This document shows, piece after piece, positions 7,379 through 17,774 of a DNA stretch of 62,348 nucleotides. The stretch lies in NCBI GenBank assembly GCA_030036605.1, contig DAOTRE010000005.1, positions 27,756 through 90,103 on the forward strand, read 5' to 3'. This DNA comes from Candidatus Megaera endosymbiont of Nemacystus decipiens (GTDB lineage Bacteria; Pseudomonadota; Alphaproteobacteria; Rickettsiales; Rickettsiaceae). The translations under genes and the position numbers were made by a program. Position 1 is the first letter of the stretch. Each line of letters starts with the position of its first letter. The notes below the pieces were generated by a model. It searched no databases and was not told where the DNA came from. It saw only the letters and a program-made list of their open reading frames with translations.

Positions 7379-9808
7379 ATGACTGAAAAAGAAAAAGATA
7401 GTAAAAAGAAAAAATTAACTTTAGCAATGCCTAAGTTAAGCTTAGGTAACAAATCATTACACTCCTCATTGTCTAATTCAGGTAAAAGAGCCGGAGTAGT
7501 TATAGAAGTTAATAAAGGACGCGCATCATCCAATGAAAGATTGTCATTATCTACAAAAACATCTAAACAGAATGAACTTGACGATGATTCTAACACAAGG
7601 CGCATGGACGCTCTAAAACGTTTAAGGTTGGAAGAAGATAACCCACTAAAAATTAGCACTTTATCTAAACTGGCACAAATTAATAAACAACCTGAGACTG
7701 ACTCTACCACTGAAGAGACAAAGCATGACCGAGAGCAAAAGGATCAGACTCACTCTATTAAACCAGAGGCCGCAATACCTACTAAGCCAGATGCAAACTT
7801 TTCAAAAAAGCCTTTAGATAAACACTCCTCTGCTTATCAGGGGAAAAATTCTGAAAAAGAAGAAGAAAAAACCTCTACGACAAAACTTAAATTAACCGAA
7901 CCTAAAAAACTTAAAAAAACTGATATCCTTCATATGCTTGATGAGGACATGGATGACATTCCAACTAGATCAAGGTCACTTGCATCAATAAAAAGAGCAA
8001 GAGAAAAAGAAAAAAGAAAAAATTCTGGAGAATCAGCACGTAATAAAAAATTATATAGAGAAGTTATCATTCCAGAAACAATACTTGTAAGCGATCTGGC
8101 GAACAGAATGTCAGAAAGGGTTGATGATGTCATATCAGAACTAAATAAGCTTGGAGAAAAGCTTTCAGCTAATGATACGATCAATGCAGATATAGCAGAA
8201 ATTATTGTTGAAAGCCTTGGACATAAAGCTAAGATATATAGAAGATCTGATGTTGAGAATATTTTAATTAAGAATCAGCCTTCAAAAGCAAACCTCAAAC
8301 CTAGAGCACCTATTGTTACAGTAATGGGACACGTGGATCATGGGAAAACATCTTTGCTAGACGCTCTAAAATCTACCGATATAGCGGCAGACGAAGCTGG
8401 AGGCATTACACAGCATATTGCAGCTTATAGCGTAAACATAAGTGACAATCGTGCTATCACATTTATTGACACACCAGGTCACGCCGCATTTACAGAAATG
8501 AGATCAAGAGGCGCTCAAGTAACAGATATAGTTGTGCTTGTTATAGCAGCTGATGACGGTATTAAAGTTCAAACAATAGAAGCAATTAACCATATTAAGG
8601 CTGCAAAGGTACCGGTTATAGTAGCAATTAATAAGATTGATAAGCCTGGAGCAGATATAGATCGCATAAAAAATGAATTACTATCCCACGAGTTAGTGCC
8701 AGAAGATTTTGGTGGAGACGTTATGACAGTGGGAGTTTCTGCTAAACAAAAAATGAATCTAGATAAATTAGAAGAGTCTATATTACTACTTTCTGATATG
8801 TTAGGGCTAAAAGCAAGTTTCGAAGGTAATGCTTCTGGCGTTGTAATAGAAGCTCGTGCGGATTCACAGCAAGGAGTTGTGGTAACATTAATAGTACAGC
8901 AAGGCACGCTTAAAAAAGGAGATATTGTTATTGCGGGCAAGTATTATGGCAAAGTGAAAAAAATGTGTAATGATAGAGCGACAGAAATTCAGTCTGCTTA
9001 TCCGTCAATAGCTGTTGAAATTTTTGGATTCAGTAGTGCGCCTGCTGCAGGCGAGGTGTTTAATGTAGTTCAAGCTGAGAAGCAAGCAAGAGACATAATA
9101 AATTACCGAACTAAATTAGAGCGAGAGATTCAAGCAGTTTCAACTAAATCCACTTTGGAAGAAATGTTCTCAAAAGCATCTGGAACTAACCAACAAAAAG
9201 AGCTTCCTATTATAGTCAAAGGTGATGTTTACGGCTCAATAGAAGCTATTAACAATAGTCTAAACAAGATAGAAAGTGATGAAGTAAAGCTAAAGATATT
9301 GCATAGCGCTGTCGGCGGTATTATCGATTCTGATATTACATTGGCTCATGCTTCAGGTGCGATAATCCTTGGTTTTAATGTCAGAGCAAACAGCTCAATT
9401 GCGCAAAAAGCATTGGATAAAAAAGTTGATATTAGGTACTACTCAATTATTTATAATTTAATTGACGATGTAAAAGCTATAATGAGCGGTATGTTATCAC
9501 CAATAATAAGAGAATCGTATATTGGCTCTGTTGATATTCGTGAAGTATTTAACATTACTAAAGTTGGTAAAATTGCTGGTAGCTATGTGACAAAAGGCAT
9601 TATTAAAAGAGGAGCAGGAGTGAGGCTGCTGCGCGACGATATTGTAATTCATGAAGGGCACCTTAAAACTTTAAAACGCTTTAAAGATGACGTCAAAGAG
9701 GTAAGAGAAGGTTTTGAATGCGGTATTGCTTTCGAAAATTATAGCGATATTAAGGTAGGAGACAAAGTAGAGGTATTTGAAATTGTTGAAGAACAACAGA
9801 AATTATAA
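7379..9808 (+). CDS. infB: Translation initiation factor IF-2
   Basis: An 809-residue GTPase that positions initiator fMet-tRNA on the 30S subunit. The first 220 or so residues are a low-complexity, lysine/glutamate-rich extension. An IF2-N-like segment follows, then the G domain with [10 protein letters not shown] at about 316-325, DTPGHAAF and NKIDKPGAD, then domains II-IV ([20 protein letters not shown]). Length is within the alphaproteobacterial range. Its 3' end overlaps the rbfA frame by about 25-30 nt. Confidence 0.97.
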   Translation: MTEKEKDSKKKKLTLAMPKLSLGNKSLHSSLSNSGKRAGVVIEVNKGRASSNERLSLSTKTSKQNELDDDSNTRRMDALKRLRLEEDNPLKISTLSKLAQINKQPETDSTTEETKHDREQKDQTHSIKPEAAIPTKPDANFSKKPLDKHSSAYQGKNSEKEEEKTSTTKLKLTEPKKLKKTDILHMLDEDMDDIPTRSRSLASIKRAREKEKRKNSGESARNKKLYREVIIPETILVSDLANRMSERVDDVISELNKLGEKLSANDTINADIAEIIVESLGHKAKIYRRSDVENILIKNQPSKANLKPRAPIVTVMGHVDHGKTSLLDALKSTDIAADEAGGITQHIAAYSVNISDNRAITFIDTPGHAAFTEMRSRGAQVTDIVVLVIAADDGIKVQTIEAINHIKAAKVPVIVAINKIDKPGADIDRIKNELLSHELVPEDFGGDVMTVGVSAKQKMNLDKLEESILLLSDMLGLKASFEGNASGVVIEARADSQQGVVVTLIVQQGTLKKGDIVIAGKYYGKVKKMCNDRATEIQSAYPSIAVEIFGFSSAPAAGEVFNVVQAEKQARDIINYRTKLEREIQAVSTKSTLEEMFSKASGTNQQKELPIIVKGDVYGSIEAINNSLNKIESDEVKLKILHSAVGGIIDSDITLAHASGAIILGFNVRANSSIAQKALDKKVDIRYYSIIYNLIDDVKAIMSGMLSPIIRESYIGSVDIREVFNITKVGKIAGSYVTKGIIKRGAGVRLLRDDIVIHEGHLKTLKRFKDDVKEVREGFECGIAFENYSDIKVGDKVEVFEIVEEQQKL

Positions 9809-10175
9809 ACTTAAGACTAGGATAAAACCTCAGTCAGTAAGACAGCTTAAGATTGCACAAGAAATACATTTAAGCTTGGTAGAATGCTTGCAAAAAAGTG
9901 GCAAATTAGATCATAGACTTGAAAATTGTCATTTAACTATTACAAAAATTAACGTAAGCCCTGATCTTCAGATAGCAAATTGTTTCTATTTGCCATTAAA
10001 TAGCGATATTTCACATGAAATCATTGAAGATGCTTTAAAAAGTTCTACCTACGCAATTAGACAATATGTTACAAAGAAGCTTAATTTAAAATATTCACCC
10101 AAACTCCAGTTCTTTTTTGATGTTGACTATGAGAGTTTTTCTATGCTGGAGGAACCAAAAGGGAATATAAAATAA
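9783..10175 (+). CDS. rbfA: Ribosome-binding factor A
   Basis: About 130 residues matching Rbf[20 protein letters not shown] helix, [22 protein letters not shown] with the conserved V-SPDL segment, and a C-terminal strand [15 protein letters not shown]. RbfA is a cold-shock protein that binds the neck helix of immature 16S rRNA. No ATG is available; candidate starts are TTG at 9777, 9783 and 9786, all inside the end of infB. The AGAGG at about 9769-9773 gives best spacing to 9783. The exact start is therefore uncertain, and translational coupling with infB is likely. Confidence 0.82.
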   Translation: MLKNNRNYKLKTRIKPQSVRQLKIAQEIHLSLVECLQKSGKLDHRLENCHLTITKINVSPDLQIANCFYLPLNSDISHEIIEDALKSSTYAIRQYVTKKLNLKYSPKLQFFFDVDYESFSMLEEPKGNIK

Positions 10176-10189
10176 ATTTCGCTAAAAAC

Positions 10190-10218
10190 TTGACATAGGC
10201 TACCTAAATAGTTAAAAT
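10190..10218 (+). promoter_or_regulatory. Strong sigma-70 promoter ahead of the winged-helix/TPR gene
   Basis: A consensus -35 TTGACA (10190-10195) and -10 TAAAAT (10213-10218) are exactly 17 bp apart, 110 bp before the ATG at 10329. It starts just after rbfA, so the next gene is transcribed independently with a 5' leader of about 100 nt. Confidence 0.75.
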
Positions 10219-10328
10219 GCACCAGCTTATATATATCTGTTGATTGAAATTTATCTCACCAACAGGCATAAGTACCGCATGTAAATGCTCTAGAACAAAA
10301 ACTTAACTTAACACGAGAATATATTACA

Positions 10329-11483
10329 ATGCCTAGCAAGCCTCAATATTACAATCCTAGCAGAACTCAAGATTACAGTGACCCCGCATCAATGGTGATG
10401 ATAGATTTATTACTTAAATCTGGAAAAAATGACAAATCATGGGATTTACTACAATATATTAGTGATTTAAATCGCGGTTTTATTCCTGATGATGTTCTAT
10501 TTAAATTAGCTGGGGTAGATAATTTAAATGATTTAGAGGAAATACTAGATCCATTGATTAGATGTTCTTTAGCTACTAGGTTAGAAGACCATAATGGACA
10601 GACAGGACTCATAATGGATCACTTTGTTCCAGGTTCAACAAAACGCTTTATGAGAAAATATAAAAGTATAACATTTTCAGATAAAGAAATACAAACAAAG
10701 CTAATTGAAGCTTTTTATGAAGTGTTATGCAATGCAACCACAACATGGTTGAACTTGAATTCAGGGTATTTCTTCGACAACTTAATGCATTTCTTCGGTG
10801 GAATAGATTTTGACAACCTCTTAATAGAAGATAAAGACTATCTTAAGAAGCTAAGTAGTCTGCTCAAAGAAACAGGTAATTATAATTTTGACCTTGCTCC
10901 AGGTCTAAAATCTGTATATAAAAAATCTTCAGAATTTTATGAACAAGCTTTAGAGCTAGATAGCAAGGTAAATGGAGATGACATTGTTGAAAACACTCCA
11001 GAAAACCGAACTTTCTACAATAATTTAGGCTTCACTTATTTCAAACTAGGATCTAGTGAGAGAGGATTGTATTATCTAAAAAAAGCTCTAGATTTTTACG
11101 AAGAAATACCTTCTATCCGATTTGGACTTGAATACTCAACATGTCTTAAAAATATAGGGCTCTGTTATGAGGATTTAGAAAATAAAAGTAAAGCTTTAAA
11201 ATATTATAAGAAATCACATGAAGCCTTTACCAATATTGTTGAAGGTAAACACAGTTTTACTTTAGATAAAGAGGGTTTTTATAAATATAAAAAAGTAAAA
11301 TCCACAATTAAAGAGATTGCATCTAAAATTGAAGAGATAGAGGTAGATATTCAAAATAATACAGATCAGATACCTGATGATAATATTATAACGTCTGACA
11401 ATGACAACAGTAAACTAATAGATAATGATGGTGAGGAAGAACCAAGCTTGGTTGGCAACCTTCCTGTGCCAGAAGAAATTTAG
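10329..11483 (+). CDS. Orphan winged-helix/TPR protein resembling the C-terminal half of a STAND protein
   Basis: A 384-residue protein I cannot name. Residues about 30-105 (LLQYISDLNRGFIPDDVLFKL, then LIRCSLATRLEDHNGQ and MDHFVPGSTKRFMRK) resemble the winged-helix domain that follows the NB-ARC ATPase in STAND signalling proteins. Residues about 215-310 contain two or three tetratricopeptide repeats (YNNLGFTYFKLGSSERGLYYLKKAL; CLKNIGLCYEDLENKSKALKYYKKS). The C-terminal 60 residues are acidic and asparagine/aspartate-rich. No P-loop or signal peptide is visible. It may be a truncated NB-ARC/TPR protein, but the strong promoter and intact frame argue that it is expressed. A role in protein-protein interaction is inferred. 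Confidence 0.6.
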   Translation: MPSKPQYYNPSRTQDYSDPASMVMIDLLLKSGKNDKSWDLLQYISDLNRGFIPDDVLFKLAGVDNLNDLEEILDPLIRCSLATRLEDHNGQTGLIMDHFVPGSTKRFMRKYKSITFSDKEIQTKLIEAFYEVLCNATTTWLNLNSGYFFDNLMHFFGGIDFDNLLIEDKDYLKKLSSLLKETGNYNFDLAPGLKSVYKKSSEFYEQALELDSKVNGDDIVENTPENRTFYNNLGFTYFKLGSSERGLYYLKKALDFYEEIPSIRFGLEYSTCLKNIGLCYEDLENKSKALKYYKKSHEAFTNIVEGKHSFTLDKEGFYKYKKVKSTIKEIASKIEEIEVDIQNNTDQIPDDNIITSDNDNSKLIDNDGEEEPSLVGNLPVPEEI

Positions 11484-11502
11484 TTGACAAAATTGTAATC
11501 AC

Positions 11503-11526
11503 TATGGCACTCTCAACAGTGCCATA
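11503..11526 (+). terminator. Hairpin between the TPR gene and the convergent MazG-like gene
   Basis: TATGGCACT and AGTGCCATA form a perfect 9-bp stem around CTCAAC, 20 bp after the TPR gene stop and 19 bp from the convergent gene's stop. It lacks an adjacent T tract, so it may be a bidirectional terminator or a processing/stability hairpin. Confidence 0.45.
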
Positions 11527-11544
11527 TGGCAAAGCTACTGAAAT

Positions 11545-11937
11545 TTAAACCATTACATATTTTTTATTTTTGCTTTTCATATAATCTATGAATTTTTGAT
11601 TGTCATCATAAGCTTCAACATAATTTGCGTAACAATCCGGAGAAAAAGCGCCATTAATTTGAAGTTTTTTTTGTCTTTCTTCTTCGATTTCTTCGATCTT
11701 GATGTCATTAGTTTTAGCAAGCTCATAAATTACCTCAAGCAGGTCTGCTAACTCTATAGTCAGCTCCTGCTTTTCTTTACTTTCTGCCACTTCATGCGCT
11801 TCTTCAATGATTTTTAATTTAAGCTGTTCTTTATATTCTTGTGGGGTTAATTTTTTTGCGTTTAAATAAACACCCTCTTCTTTCATGCGTTGTGGGAGTT
11901 TATTTCTGATTAGTTTGTTGAAGTGATATTTAATCAT
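11545..11937 (-). CDS. MazG-like nucleoside triphosphate pyrophosphohydrolase (house-cleaning)
   Basis: A 130-residue all-alpha NTP-PPase-like protein. The N-terminus [15 protein letters not shown] resembles the small phosphoribosyl-ATP pyrophosphohydrolase-like family, and the metal-binding pattern EEAHEV (about 44-49) with ELADLLEV (about 62-69) supplies the acidic residues that bind magnesium. Such enzymes hydrolyse non-canonical or excess nucleotides. It overlaps the 3' end of lysS by 8 bp and is probably translated from the same transcript. The substrate cannot be read from the sequence; it is too unlike HisE and lacks a his operon context. Confidence 0.7.
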   Translation of the reverse strand: MIKYHFNKLIRNKLPQRMKEEGVYLNAKKLTPQEYKEQLKLKIIEEAHEVAESKEKQELTIELADLLEVIYELAKTNDIKIEEIEEERQKKLQINGAFSPDCYANYVEAYDDNQKFIDYMKSKNKKYVMV

Positions 11938-13504
11938 GAATCTTATCTTCTATCAGTTTTATGGTCGAATTAATTCCGTATAGTTTAAAAAATGTTCCCA
12001 TACGTGGTCCCTGACTTTGTCCCAGCAAAATCTCATAAAGCATCTGAAAAAACCCTCTCAAATTTTCAGGAGACTCTTCCATCCCTATTCCATAAATTCC
12101 TTTTTGTATCTCTTCCCCTGTTTCGCTACCCACTAGAGAGTTAAGCAATTTAAGTATTTTTTGCAATATTCCTTTCTGAGCATCATTTGGCTTAAGATAT
12201 TTCTTATTTGCTTTAATAAAATCATTATAATAATTTATTACGAATTCTGTTAGATGATCTAAATACGGAGCATTTTCTGGACAAGCATCGGGCGCATATT
12301 GAGAAATAAACCCCCATAACACATTTTTGTCATCAGGATTACAAACAGAGGCTAAATTTAATAGCAAAGCAAAACTAATGTCATAATTATTAATTACCGG
12401 TACATCGCCTTTGTGAATATGGTATACAGGATTTGATATTTTCTTACTTAAATCTTCCTCTAAATGGAATTTTTTATTAAAAGACAAATACTCATCAACA
12501 CATTTTGGTATAACTTCAAAAAAGAGTTTTTTTGCCTTACCTGGAGACTGGTACATGAATAAGCTAATACTCTCCCTTGGAGCATAGTGAAGCCATTCAT
12601 CAACACTAATACTGTTACCTTTTGATTTTGATATTTTACTACCATCTTTATCTAAAAATAATTCGTAAAAATATTGTACAGGCGGCCTTCCGCCCAATAT
12701 TTTACAAATTTTACTATAAATCTCAGAATTTGGTCTATGGTCTTTTCCGTACATTTCGTAATCTACATCCAGAGCAGCCCACCTCATACCAAAATCTGGC
12801 TTCCATTGTAACTTACAACCGCCTCCAGTTACTTTTACAGAAACTATGTCTCCCTTATTGTTTCTATAAGAGATACTATGATTTTGTGCATTAACAGACT
12901 CTATTGGTACTTGTAGCACTTGACCTGTATCTGGACAAATTGGCATAAAAGGAGAATAAGTTGCCTTTCTTTCTTCACGAAAAGTTGGAAGCATTAACTG
13001 CATAATTTCGTCATATTTTTCAATGACTTTTATCATCATTTCGTCAAACTGACCAGATTGATAACATGCCGTAGCACTATGAAACTCATACTGGAACTCA
13101 AATCTATCTAAAAAAGATCTAAGTTTTGCGTTCATATAATCGCCGTAGCTTCCTTTTTCATAAAAAGGATCCGGGACTTTTGTTAAAGGCTGGTTTAGAT
13201 GCTCGCTAATTAGCTCTTTATTTGGGATGTTTTCTGGAACTTTACGCAAACCATCCATATCATCAGAAAAGCAAATTAGTTTCGTTGGTATATCAGATAT
13301 TTTTTTAAAAGCCTGCATCACCATGGTTGTCCTAGTAACTTCAGCAAACGTGCCTATATGCGGCAAACCAGATGGTCCATAACCTGTTTCAAATAAAACA
13401 TACCCTTTTTCTGGAGTCTTGCCTCCTATATAATCATAAATTCTCTTTGCTTCAACAAAGGGCCAAGCTTTTGATGCGGTATAAATATCGAAATCTGTTG
13501 TCAT
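11930..13504 (-). CDS. lysS: Lysyl-tRNA synthetase, class I
   Basis: A 524-residue archaeal-type (class I) LysRS, the form used by Rickettsiales and some other alphaproteobacteria and spirochaetes. HIG at residues 49-51 in [13 protein letters not shown] and KISKSKGNS at 290-298 are the ATP-binding signatures of the class I fold. The C-terminal half is helical, as expected for the tRNA-binding domain. Length is standard. The 8-bp overlap with the downstream MazG-like gene is notable. It is divergent from dsbB with a 52-bp gap. Confidence 0.95.
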   Translation of the reverse strand: MTTDFDIYTASKAWPFVEAKRIYDYIGGKTPEKGYVLFETGYGPSGLPHIGTFAEVTRTTMVMQAFKKISDIPTKLICFSDDMDGLRKVPENIPNKELISEHLNQPLTKVPDPFYEKGSYGDYMNAKLRSFLDRFEFQYEFHSATACYQSGQFDEMMIKVIEKYDEIMQLMLPTFREERKATYSPFMPICPDTGQVLQVPIESVNAQNHSISYRNNKGDIVSVKVTGGGCKLQWKPDFGMRWAALDVDYEMYGKDHRPNSEIYSKICKILGGRPPVQYFYELFLDKDGSKISKSKGNSISVDEWLHYAPRESISLFMYQSPGKAKKLFFEVIPKCVDEYLSFNKKFHLEEDLSKKISNPVYHIHKGDVPVINNYDISFALLLNLASVCNPDDKNVLWGFISQYAPDACPENAPYLDHLTEFVINYYNDFIKANKKYLKPNDAQKGILQKILKLLNSLVGSETGEEIQKGIYGIGMEESPENLRGFFQMLYEILLGQSQGPRMGTFFKLYGINSTIKLIEDKIHD

Positions 13505-13556
13505 AATAAAAATGTGCGTTAAAATAGGTGTGTAATACTATTATTATCTTTAAGCT

Positions 13557-14024
13557 ATGTCAATGAATCTTAAAAACCATCACATTCTAGCTTTAGCTTT
13601 TTCAATTATAAGCTTAAGTTTTGCTTACTATGTTGAATATATTTTATCTCTAACTCCATGTCCTTTATGCGTTTATCAACGCTTTCCCTATTTAATTTTA
13701 CTTAGCCTGTCTATCATTGGCTTATCGAGTGATAATAATTTATATTCTTACTATGCTTGTACGTTCATTGCTTCTATTCTGATGGCTAGTTACCACGCTG
13801 GAATTGAAAGAAAATTATGGGAAATGTCATCTTTTTGCAAACCACTCATTAGTAATGATTTAATATTTTCTAATAATGATTTTCAAAATATATTATATAG
13901 TAGCCAAATAGCTTTATGTGATAAACCCTCCCTGTTAGTTTTAAATTTATCTATGGCAGAGTGGAATTTAATATTTAATGTATTTTTACTTATAAGTTTG
14001 TTATACTGTAGGTTTAAGAGGTGA
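13557..14024 (+). CDS. dsbB: Disulfide bond formation protein B
   Basis: A 155-residue inner membrane protein with four hydrophobic segments. The quinone-reactive pair appears as CPLC in LTPCPLCVYQRFPY (about residues 38-41), and the second periplasmic pair is Cys in SSFCKPL and LCDKPS. DsbB reoxidises DsbA and passes electrons to ubiquinone. Family length is about 150-180. It is followed 4 bp later by coq7, a ubiquinone biosynthesis gene, a functionally sensible pairing. No dsbA is present in the window. Confidence 0.88.
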   Translation: MSMNLKNHHILALAFSIISLSFAYYVEYILSLTPCPLCVYQRFPYLILLSLSIIGLSSDNNLYSYYACTFIASILMASYHAGIERKLWEMSSFCKPLISNDLIFSNNDFQNILYSSQIALCDKPSLLVLNLSMAEWNLIFNVFLLISLLYCRFKR

Positions 14025-14028
14025 TACT

Positions 14029-14574
14029 ATGCCAAAACCATATTTTGAAGATAAGAGTTCTGTAGAATCCATAATACGTGTTAACCATGCTGGCGAACAT
14101 GGAGCTCAATGTATATACAAAGGACAAATAAAATATGCTAAAAATGACCATCAAAAAAAAGTATTTCAAGAAATGCTTAGTCAAGAGATGGAGCACCTTG
14201 AATATTTTGAATCTCTAATAAAATTCGGTTATGCAAAACCAACTTTATTTCTACCTATCTGGTCAGTGTTGGGTAATTTTGCTGGGGTTATTAGTCAAAA
14301 AATGGGGTATAAATATTCTATGATAGTAACAGAGGCCGTTGAAGAAGTGATAGTTGATCACTATCAAAAACAAATTGAATATTTAGCAAAACATGCGCCT
14401 AATAGCGAACTGTTATCTAAAATCAGAAAGTTTCAACAAGATGAAGCTGATCATATTGAAATTGCTACTGCTACGCAAGACGCAAGTAATGATAATATTA
14501 TCGTTGATTCTTCTTTAAAAAAAATAGTAAGTACATTCTGTCATATAGCAATTTTATTATCAAAGAGGTTATAA
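14029..14574 (+). CDS. coq7: Demethoxyubiquinone hydroxylase
   Basis: A 181-residue di-iron carboxylate enzyme that hydroxylates demethoxyubiquinone in the penultimate step of ubiquinone synthesis. The iron ligands are visible: Glu in NHAGEHGA (about 22), EMEHLEYF with an ExxH pair, EAVEEVIVDH, and the final EADHIE. A hydrophobic patch (PIWSVLGNFAGVIS) suits monotopic membrane association. The AGAGG at the end of dsbB is the likely ribosome-binding site. It sits between dsbB and sixA in a tight three-gene group. Confidence 0.95.
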   Translation: MPKPYFEDKSSVESIIRVNHAGEHGAQCIYKGQIKYAKNDHQKKVFQEMLSQEMEHLEYFESLIKFGYAKPTLFLPIWSVLGNFAGVISQKMGYKYSMIVTEAVEEVIVDHYQKQIEYLAKHAPNSELLSKIRKFQQDEADHIEIATATQDASNDNIIVDSSLKKIVSTFCHIAILLSKRL

Positions 14575-14575
14575 T

Positions 14576-15085
14576 ATGAATATGAGATTATTAATAATGC
14601 GCCACGCAGAGGCTGAAAACTCTTCTCTTGTTGATTTTAATAGAACGTTATCTCCAAATGGTTTAGAAGAGGCAAAAAAAGCTGCAGTTTTTCTACAAGA
14701 TCATCAGATAGATAAAATTATTTCCTCATACGTCAAAAGAACTATGCAAACATCTAATATTATTATGCAAGATATCCCCGCAATAGAGCTAGAGATGGTA
14801 ACAGAGTTTTATGAAGGCACAATAGAAGAAATTTTTGAGTTATTATCTCAACAAAGTGATTTACATAAAAATATATTATTAGTTGGGCACAATCCACTGA
14901 TTCATCAACTAGTTCTTTCTTTGACAAGCAAAGAAGACCGCTACTACTCAGATGTTAGCGACTCTACTATGGAGACCGCACAATTAATAATGATAGAGTT
15001 TCCTGAATTATTTGACTGGCAAAACATTAAACCTGGTAGTGGCAATATTATAGAAATATTTATACCTGATAAAAACTACAAATGA
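14576..15085 (+). CDS. SixA-like phosphohistidine phosphatase (histidine phosphatase superfamily)
   Basis: A 169-residue small histidine phosphatase. The RHG-type signature MRHAEAENS near residue 7 provides the catalytic histidine, VGHNPLIHQL the second, and SYVKRTMQTSNII the phosphate-binding arginine. SixA-type enzymes remove phosphate from histidine on phosphocarrier or phosphorelay proteins. The start at 14576 is favoured because AGAGG lies about 6 bp upstream; ATG 14582 is possible. It begins one base after coq7 stops. It is convergent with dnaN. Confidence 0.85.
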   Translation: MNMRLLIMRHAEAENSSLVDFNRTLSPNGLEEAKKAAVFLQDHQIDKIISSYVKRTMQTSNIIMQDIPAIELEMVTEFYEGTIEEIFELLSQQSDLHKNILLVGHNPLIHQLVLSLTSKEDRYYSDVSDSTMETAQLIMIEFPELFDWQNIKPGSGNIIEIFIPDKNYK

Positions 15086-15097
15086 CATCAAAAAAAT

Positions 15098-16258
15098 CTA
15101 TACTTTTACCGGCATAATTACAAAAAGATCAGTAGGGTTGGAAACGGCTTTAATTAAAACAGGAGAATTATAATCTTTCAGCGAAACTTCTATATACTCA
15201 CTATCAATGGACGATAATACATCAGTCCAATATCTTGGATTAAAACCAATTGACATTTCTGCGCCTATATAAGATATGTTCTTATCTTCTTTGTAATATA
15301 AGACCTCAGAAGCCATGCCTTTTGCTTCCCCTGTTGCTGTAAGCTTCAAATTATCACTTTGAATGAAAAACTTAATTGCTCTAAATTTTTCTACCGTAAT
15401 AGTAGCTATACGATCAATTGCCTCTTTTAAAAGGTTAGTTGCAATCACTAGCCTATTATTATTTTCGCTTGGTATTAACTGCCTATAATCTGGAAACGAA
15501 CCATCAATAATCTTGGAAACAAGTATAATATTATTGCACTCAAATCTTATTTTAGTATTAGAAAAAGACATACTAATTTCCGACTGAATATTCTTGCTAT
15601 CTCTGATTATTTTTGCTAATTCCAGAACCGTTTTCTTCGGTATAATTATACCCACTGAGTTATCCAAAACCTCCTTAATTCCTTTGGATGAAACAGATAA
15701 ACGATGTCCATCAGTAGATGCACTATATAAATCATTATCATTTATATGGAAATAAAGACCGCTTAAATTATATCTGGTTTCATCATTCGATATCGAAAAG
15801 TTAGTCGAATCTATCAAATGTAGCAAGTCTTTGCATGGTAATTTTAAATGAGAAGAAGAGTCTAAACCTTCCATTATAGGAAAATTTGCAGTCGGAAGTG
15901 TAAGTAGTTTAAAGTTACAATTTCTTCCATTAATCAATAGTTCTTTTTCATTCTCTGATTGAGATAATTGTAAATATTCGTCTGGTATTTTACGAATAAT
16001 ATCCGATAATAGTTGCGTTGAAACAGTTGTCTCTCCTTGATTTGTCACTTGTGCCCCTATTTCCTGATTAAGATACAAATCCATGTCAGTAGCTCCTATT
16101 TCTAAAGAATTATTTTTTGCCAATAATTTTATGTTACCGAGCTCACTTAAAATATTACGTTTTTCTACCACAGAATTTGCAAAACTTAAAGCATGAGCCA
16201 ATTCTTTAGTATTAACTGAAATATTCAATAGCTTTGTTTCATCTTTCTTATCACTCAT
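15098..16258 (-). CDS. dnaN: DNA polymerase III beta subunit (sliding clamp)
   Basis: A 386-residue clamp with three similar beta-clamp domains. Recognisable segments are STQLLSDIIRKIPD, the YNLSGLYFHI strand and TDGHRLSVSSKGI in domain 2, IIDGSFPDYRQLIP, and the C-terminal VIMPVKV that lines the peptide-binding pocket (family consensus MPMR/MPVK). It encircles DNA to hold polymerase III and other enzymes. The start has a good AGAGGAG ribosome-binding site, and dnaA ends 13 bp upstream, so dnaA-dnaN is probably an operon. Confidence 0.96.
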   Translation of the reverse strand: MSDKKDETKLLNISVNTKELAHALSFANSVVEKRNILSELGNIKLLAKNNSLEIGATDMDLYLNQEIGAQVTNQGETTVSTQLLSDIIRKIPDEYLQLSQSENEKELLINGRNCNFKLLTLPTANFPIMEGLDSSSHLKLPCKDLLHLIDSTNFSISNDETRYNLSGLYFHINDNDLYSASTDGHRLSVSSKGIKEVLDNSVGIIIPKKTVLELAKIIRDSKNIQSEISMSFSNTKIRFECNNIILVSKIIDGSFPDYRQLIPSENNNRLVIATNLLKEAIDRIATITVEKFRAIKFFIQSDNLKLTATGEAKGMASEVLYYKEDKNISYIGAEMSIGFNPRYWTDVLSSIDSEYIEVSLKDYNSPVLIKAVSNPTDLFVIMPVKV

Positions 16259-16271
16259 TTTTCGCTCCTCT

Positions 16272-17648
16272 TTAGCTTTGTAATATTTTTGTAAGCAAAT
16301 TAAGTTCTTCTCTTAACTCAGAATCTTCTGATATTAATAACTCAACTTTTTTAATAGCATGCATCACTGTAGTATGATCTTTTTTAGCAAATTTTGCACC
16401 AATGTCAGCAAGACTTTTGGATGTTAATTCTTTAGATAAATACATTGCTATTTGCCTTGGCCTTGCAATAGAGCGCAGGCGTTTTGATGAAAGCATATCA
16501 CCAAGCTTCAAGTTATAACGAGAACAAACTTTACGCTGAATATCCTCAACCGTAACTATTCGTTCATTTGACCTTAATAAATCACGAAGTATATCTTGTG
16601 TACTCTCAAGAGTAACTTCTCTTCCCACCAAAGTAGAGTGTGCAATCACTTTATTTAAAGCACCCTCTAGCTCCCTAACATTAGAAGTGATCTTTGATGC
16701 CAGAAAATCAATGACATTTCTTGGAATCTGGATATTCATCTTTTCTAACTTTAATTCTAAAATACCTACTCTAAGCTCATATGTTGTGCTATGTACATCT
16801 GCTACAAGCCCCCAGCCCAGCCTAGATTTTATTCTCTCCTCAATATTATCTAAATCACTTGGAGAACGATCACAAGAAATAACCATTTGCTTATTATTGT
16901 CTATAATGGCATTAAAAGTATGAAAAAATTCTTCCTGAGTATTATCTTTTCCGCAAATAAACTGTATATCATCAATCATCAAAACATCTACAGAACGAAA
17001 TTCTTCTTTAAATGACATGATGTCTTTATCCCGCAGTGCTTTAATAAACCTATACATAAATTTTTCAGCTGAAATATAAAGCACTTTGCGTTTAGGTTGT
17101 TTTTGATTAATATACCAAGAAATTGCATGCATTAGGTGAGTTTTACCCAGCCCTACTCCACCATATAAAAATAATGGATTAGATTTGTTAACAGCACCTT
17201 CCGACTCTGCAACAACCATTGCAGCAGCATAAGCAAGCTCATTTGGAGGACCAACAACAAAATTATCAAAAGTAAATCTACTATCTAATGAATCCGTACT
17301 TAAACTTTCATTTAAGGAATACGAGCTTTCGACAGCATCCTTTTTTGCATTGCCCGCTTCTATGTTTTCCTTAGGTTTTGATGTAATAATATCAAGATAA
17401 GAAATGTTTGAATTATACTTGGTAAAGCACTCTAGAATAACACTCAAATAATTAGACTTAATCCAGTCTCTAATAAAATCACTTGGCGCACTTAAAATAA
17501 TGTTTTTATTATTTTGTATTTCCAGAAAATCTAATTTACATAGCCAATTATTATATAAATCCTTGCCATAATAAGCTATAAGATCTTGGTTTACAATACC
17601 CCATAGTTCTGATGTATTTTCAATATATCTTGAATGTTGTCGTTCCAT
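16272..17648 (-). CDS. dnaA: Chromosomal replication initiator DnaA
   Basis: A 458-residue AAA+ initiator. Domain I spans about 1-90, a short linker follows, then domain III with Walker [14 protein letters not shown] (163-175), Walker [10 protein letters not shown], sensor 1 VISCDRSP and box VII arginine context, then domain IV with the DNA-binding signature [12 protein letters not shown] near residue 430. All key elements are intact. It opens oriC and acts as a transcription factor. It is divergent from sdhE; the intergenic region has a good promoter but no convincing DnaA-box cluster. Confidence 0.98.
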   Translation of the reverse strand: MERQHSRYIENTSELWGIVNQDLIAYYGKDLYNNWLCKLDFLEIQNNKNIILSAPSDFIRDWIKSNYLSVILECFTKYNSNISYLDIITSKPKENIEAGNAKKDAVESSYSLNESLSTDSLDSRFTFDNFVVGPPNELAYAAAMVVAESEGAVNKSNPLFLYGGVGLGKTHLMHAISWYINQKQPKRKVLYISAEKFMYRFIKALRDKDIMSFKEEFRSVDVLMIDDIQFICGKDNTQEEFFHTFNAIIDNNKQMVISCDRSPSDLDNIEERIKSRLGWGLVADVHSTTYELRVGILELKLEKMNIQIPRNVIDFLASKITSNVRELEGALNKVIAHSTLVGREVTLESTQDILRDLLRSNERIVTVEDIQRKVCSRYNLKLGDMLSSKRLRSIARPRQIAMYLSKELTSKSLADIGAKFAKKDHTTVMHAIKKVELLISEDSELREELNLLTKILQS

Positions 17649-17734
17649 ATTTTTAGTTAGAATAATGCTTGTATCTAATTGATGTTATAATAATTTTTTA
17701 AATAAATAAGCTTGATTTTGAGGATTAATCTGAA

Positions 17735-17763
17735 TAATAATGTTAATATATATTTTTTGCAAC
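17735..17763 (-). promoter_or_regulatory. Candidate sigma-70 promoter for dnaA-dnaN
   Basis: On the minus strand, TTGCAA (17758-17763) and TATTAT (17735-17740) are 17 bp apart, about 87 bp before the dnaA start. The surrounding 126-bp divergent region also has to serve sdhE-mfd; I see no clear promoter for those. Confidence 0.55.
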
Positions 17764-17774
17764 ATTAATAGCTT

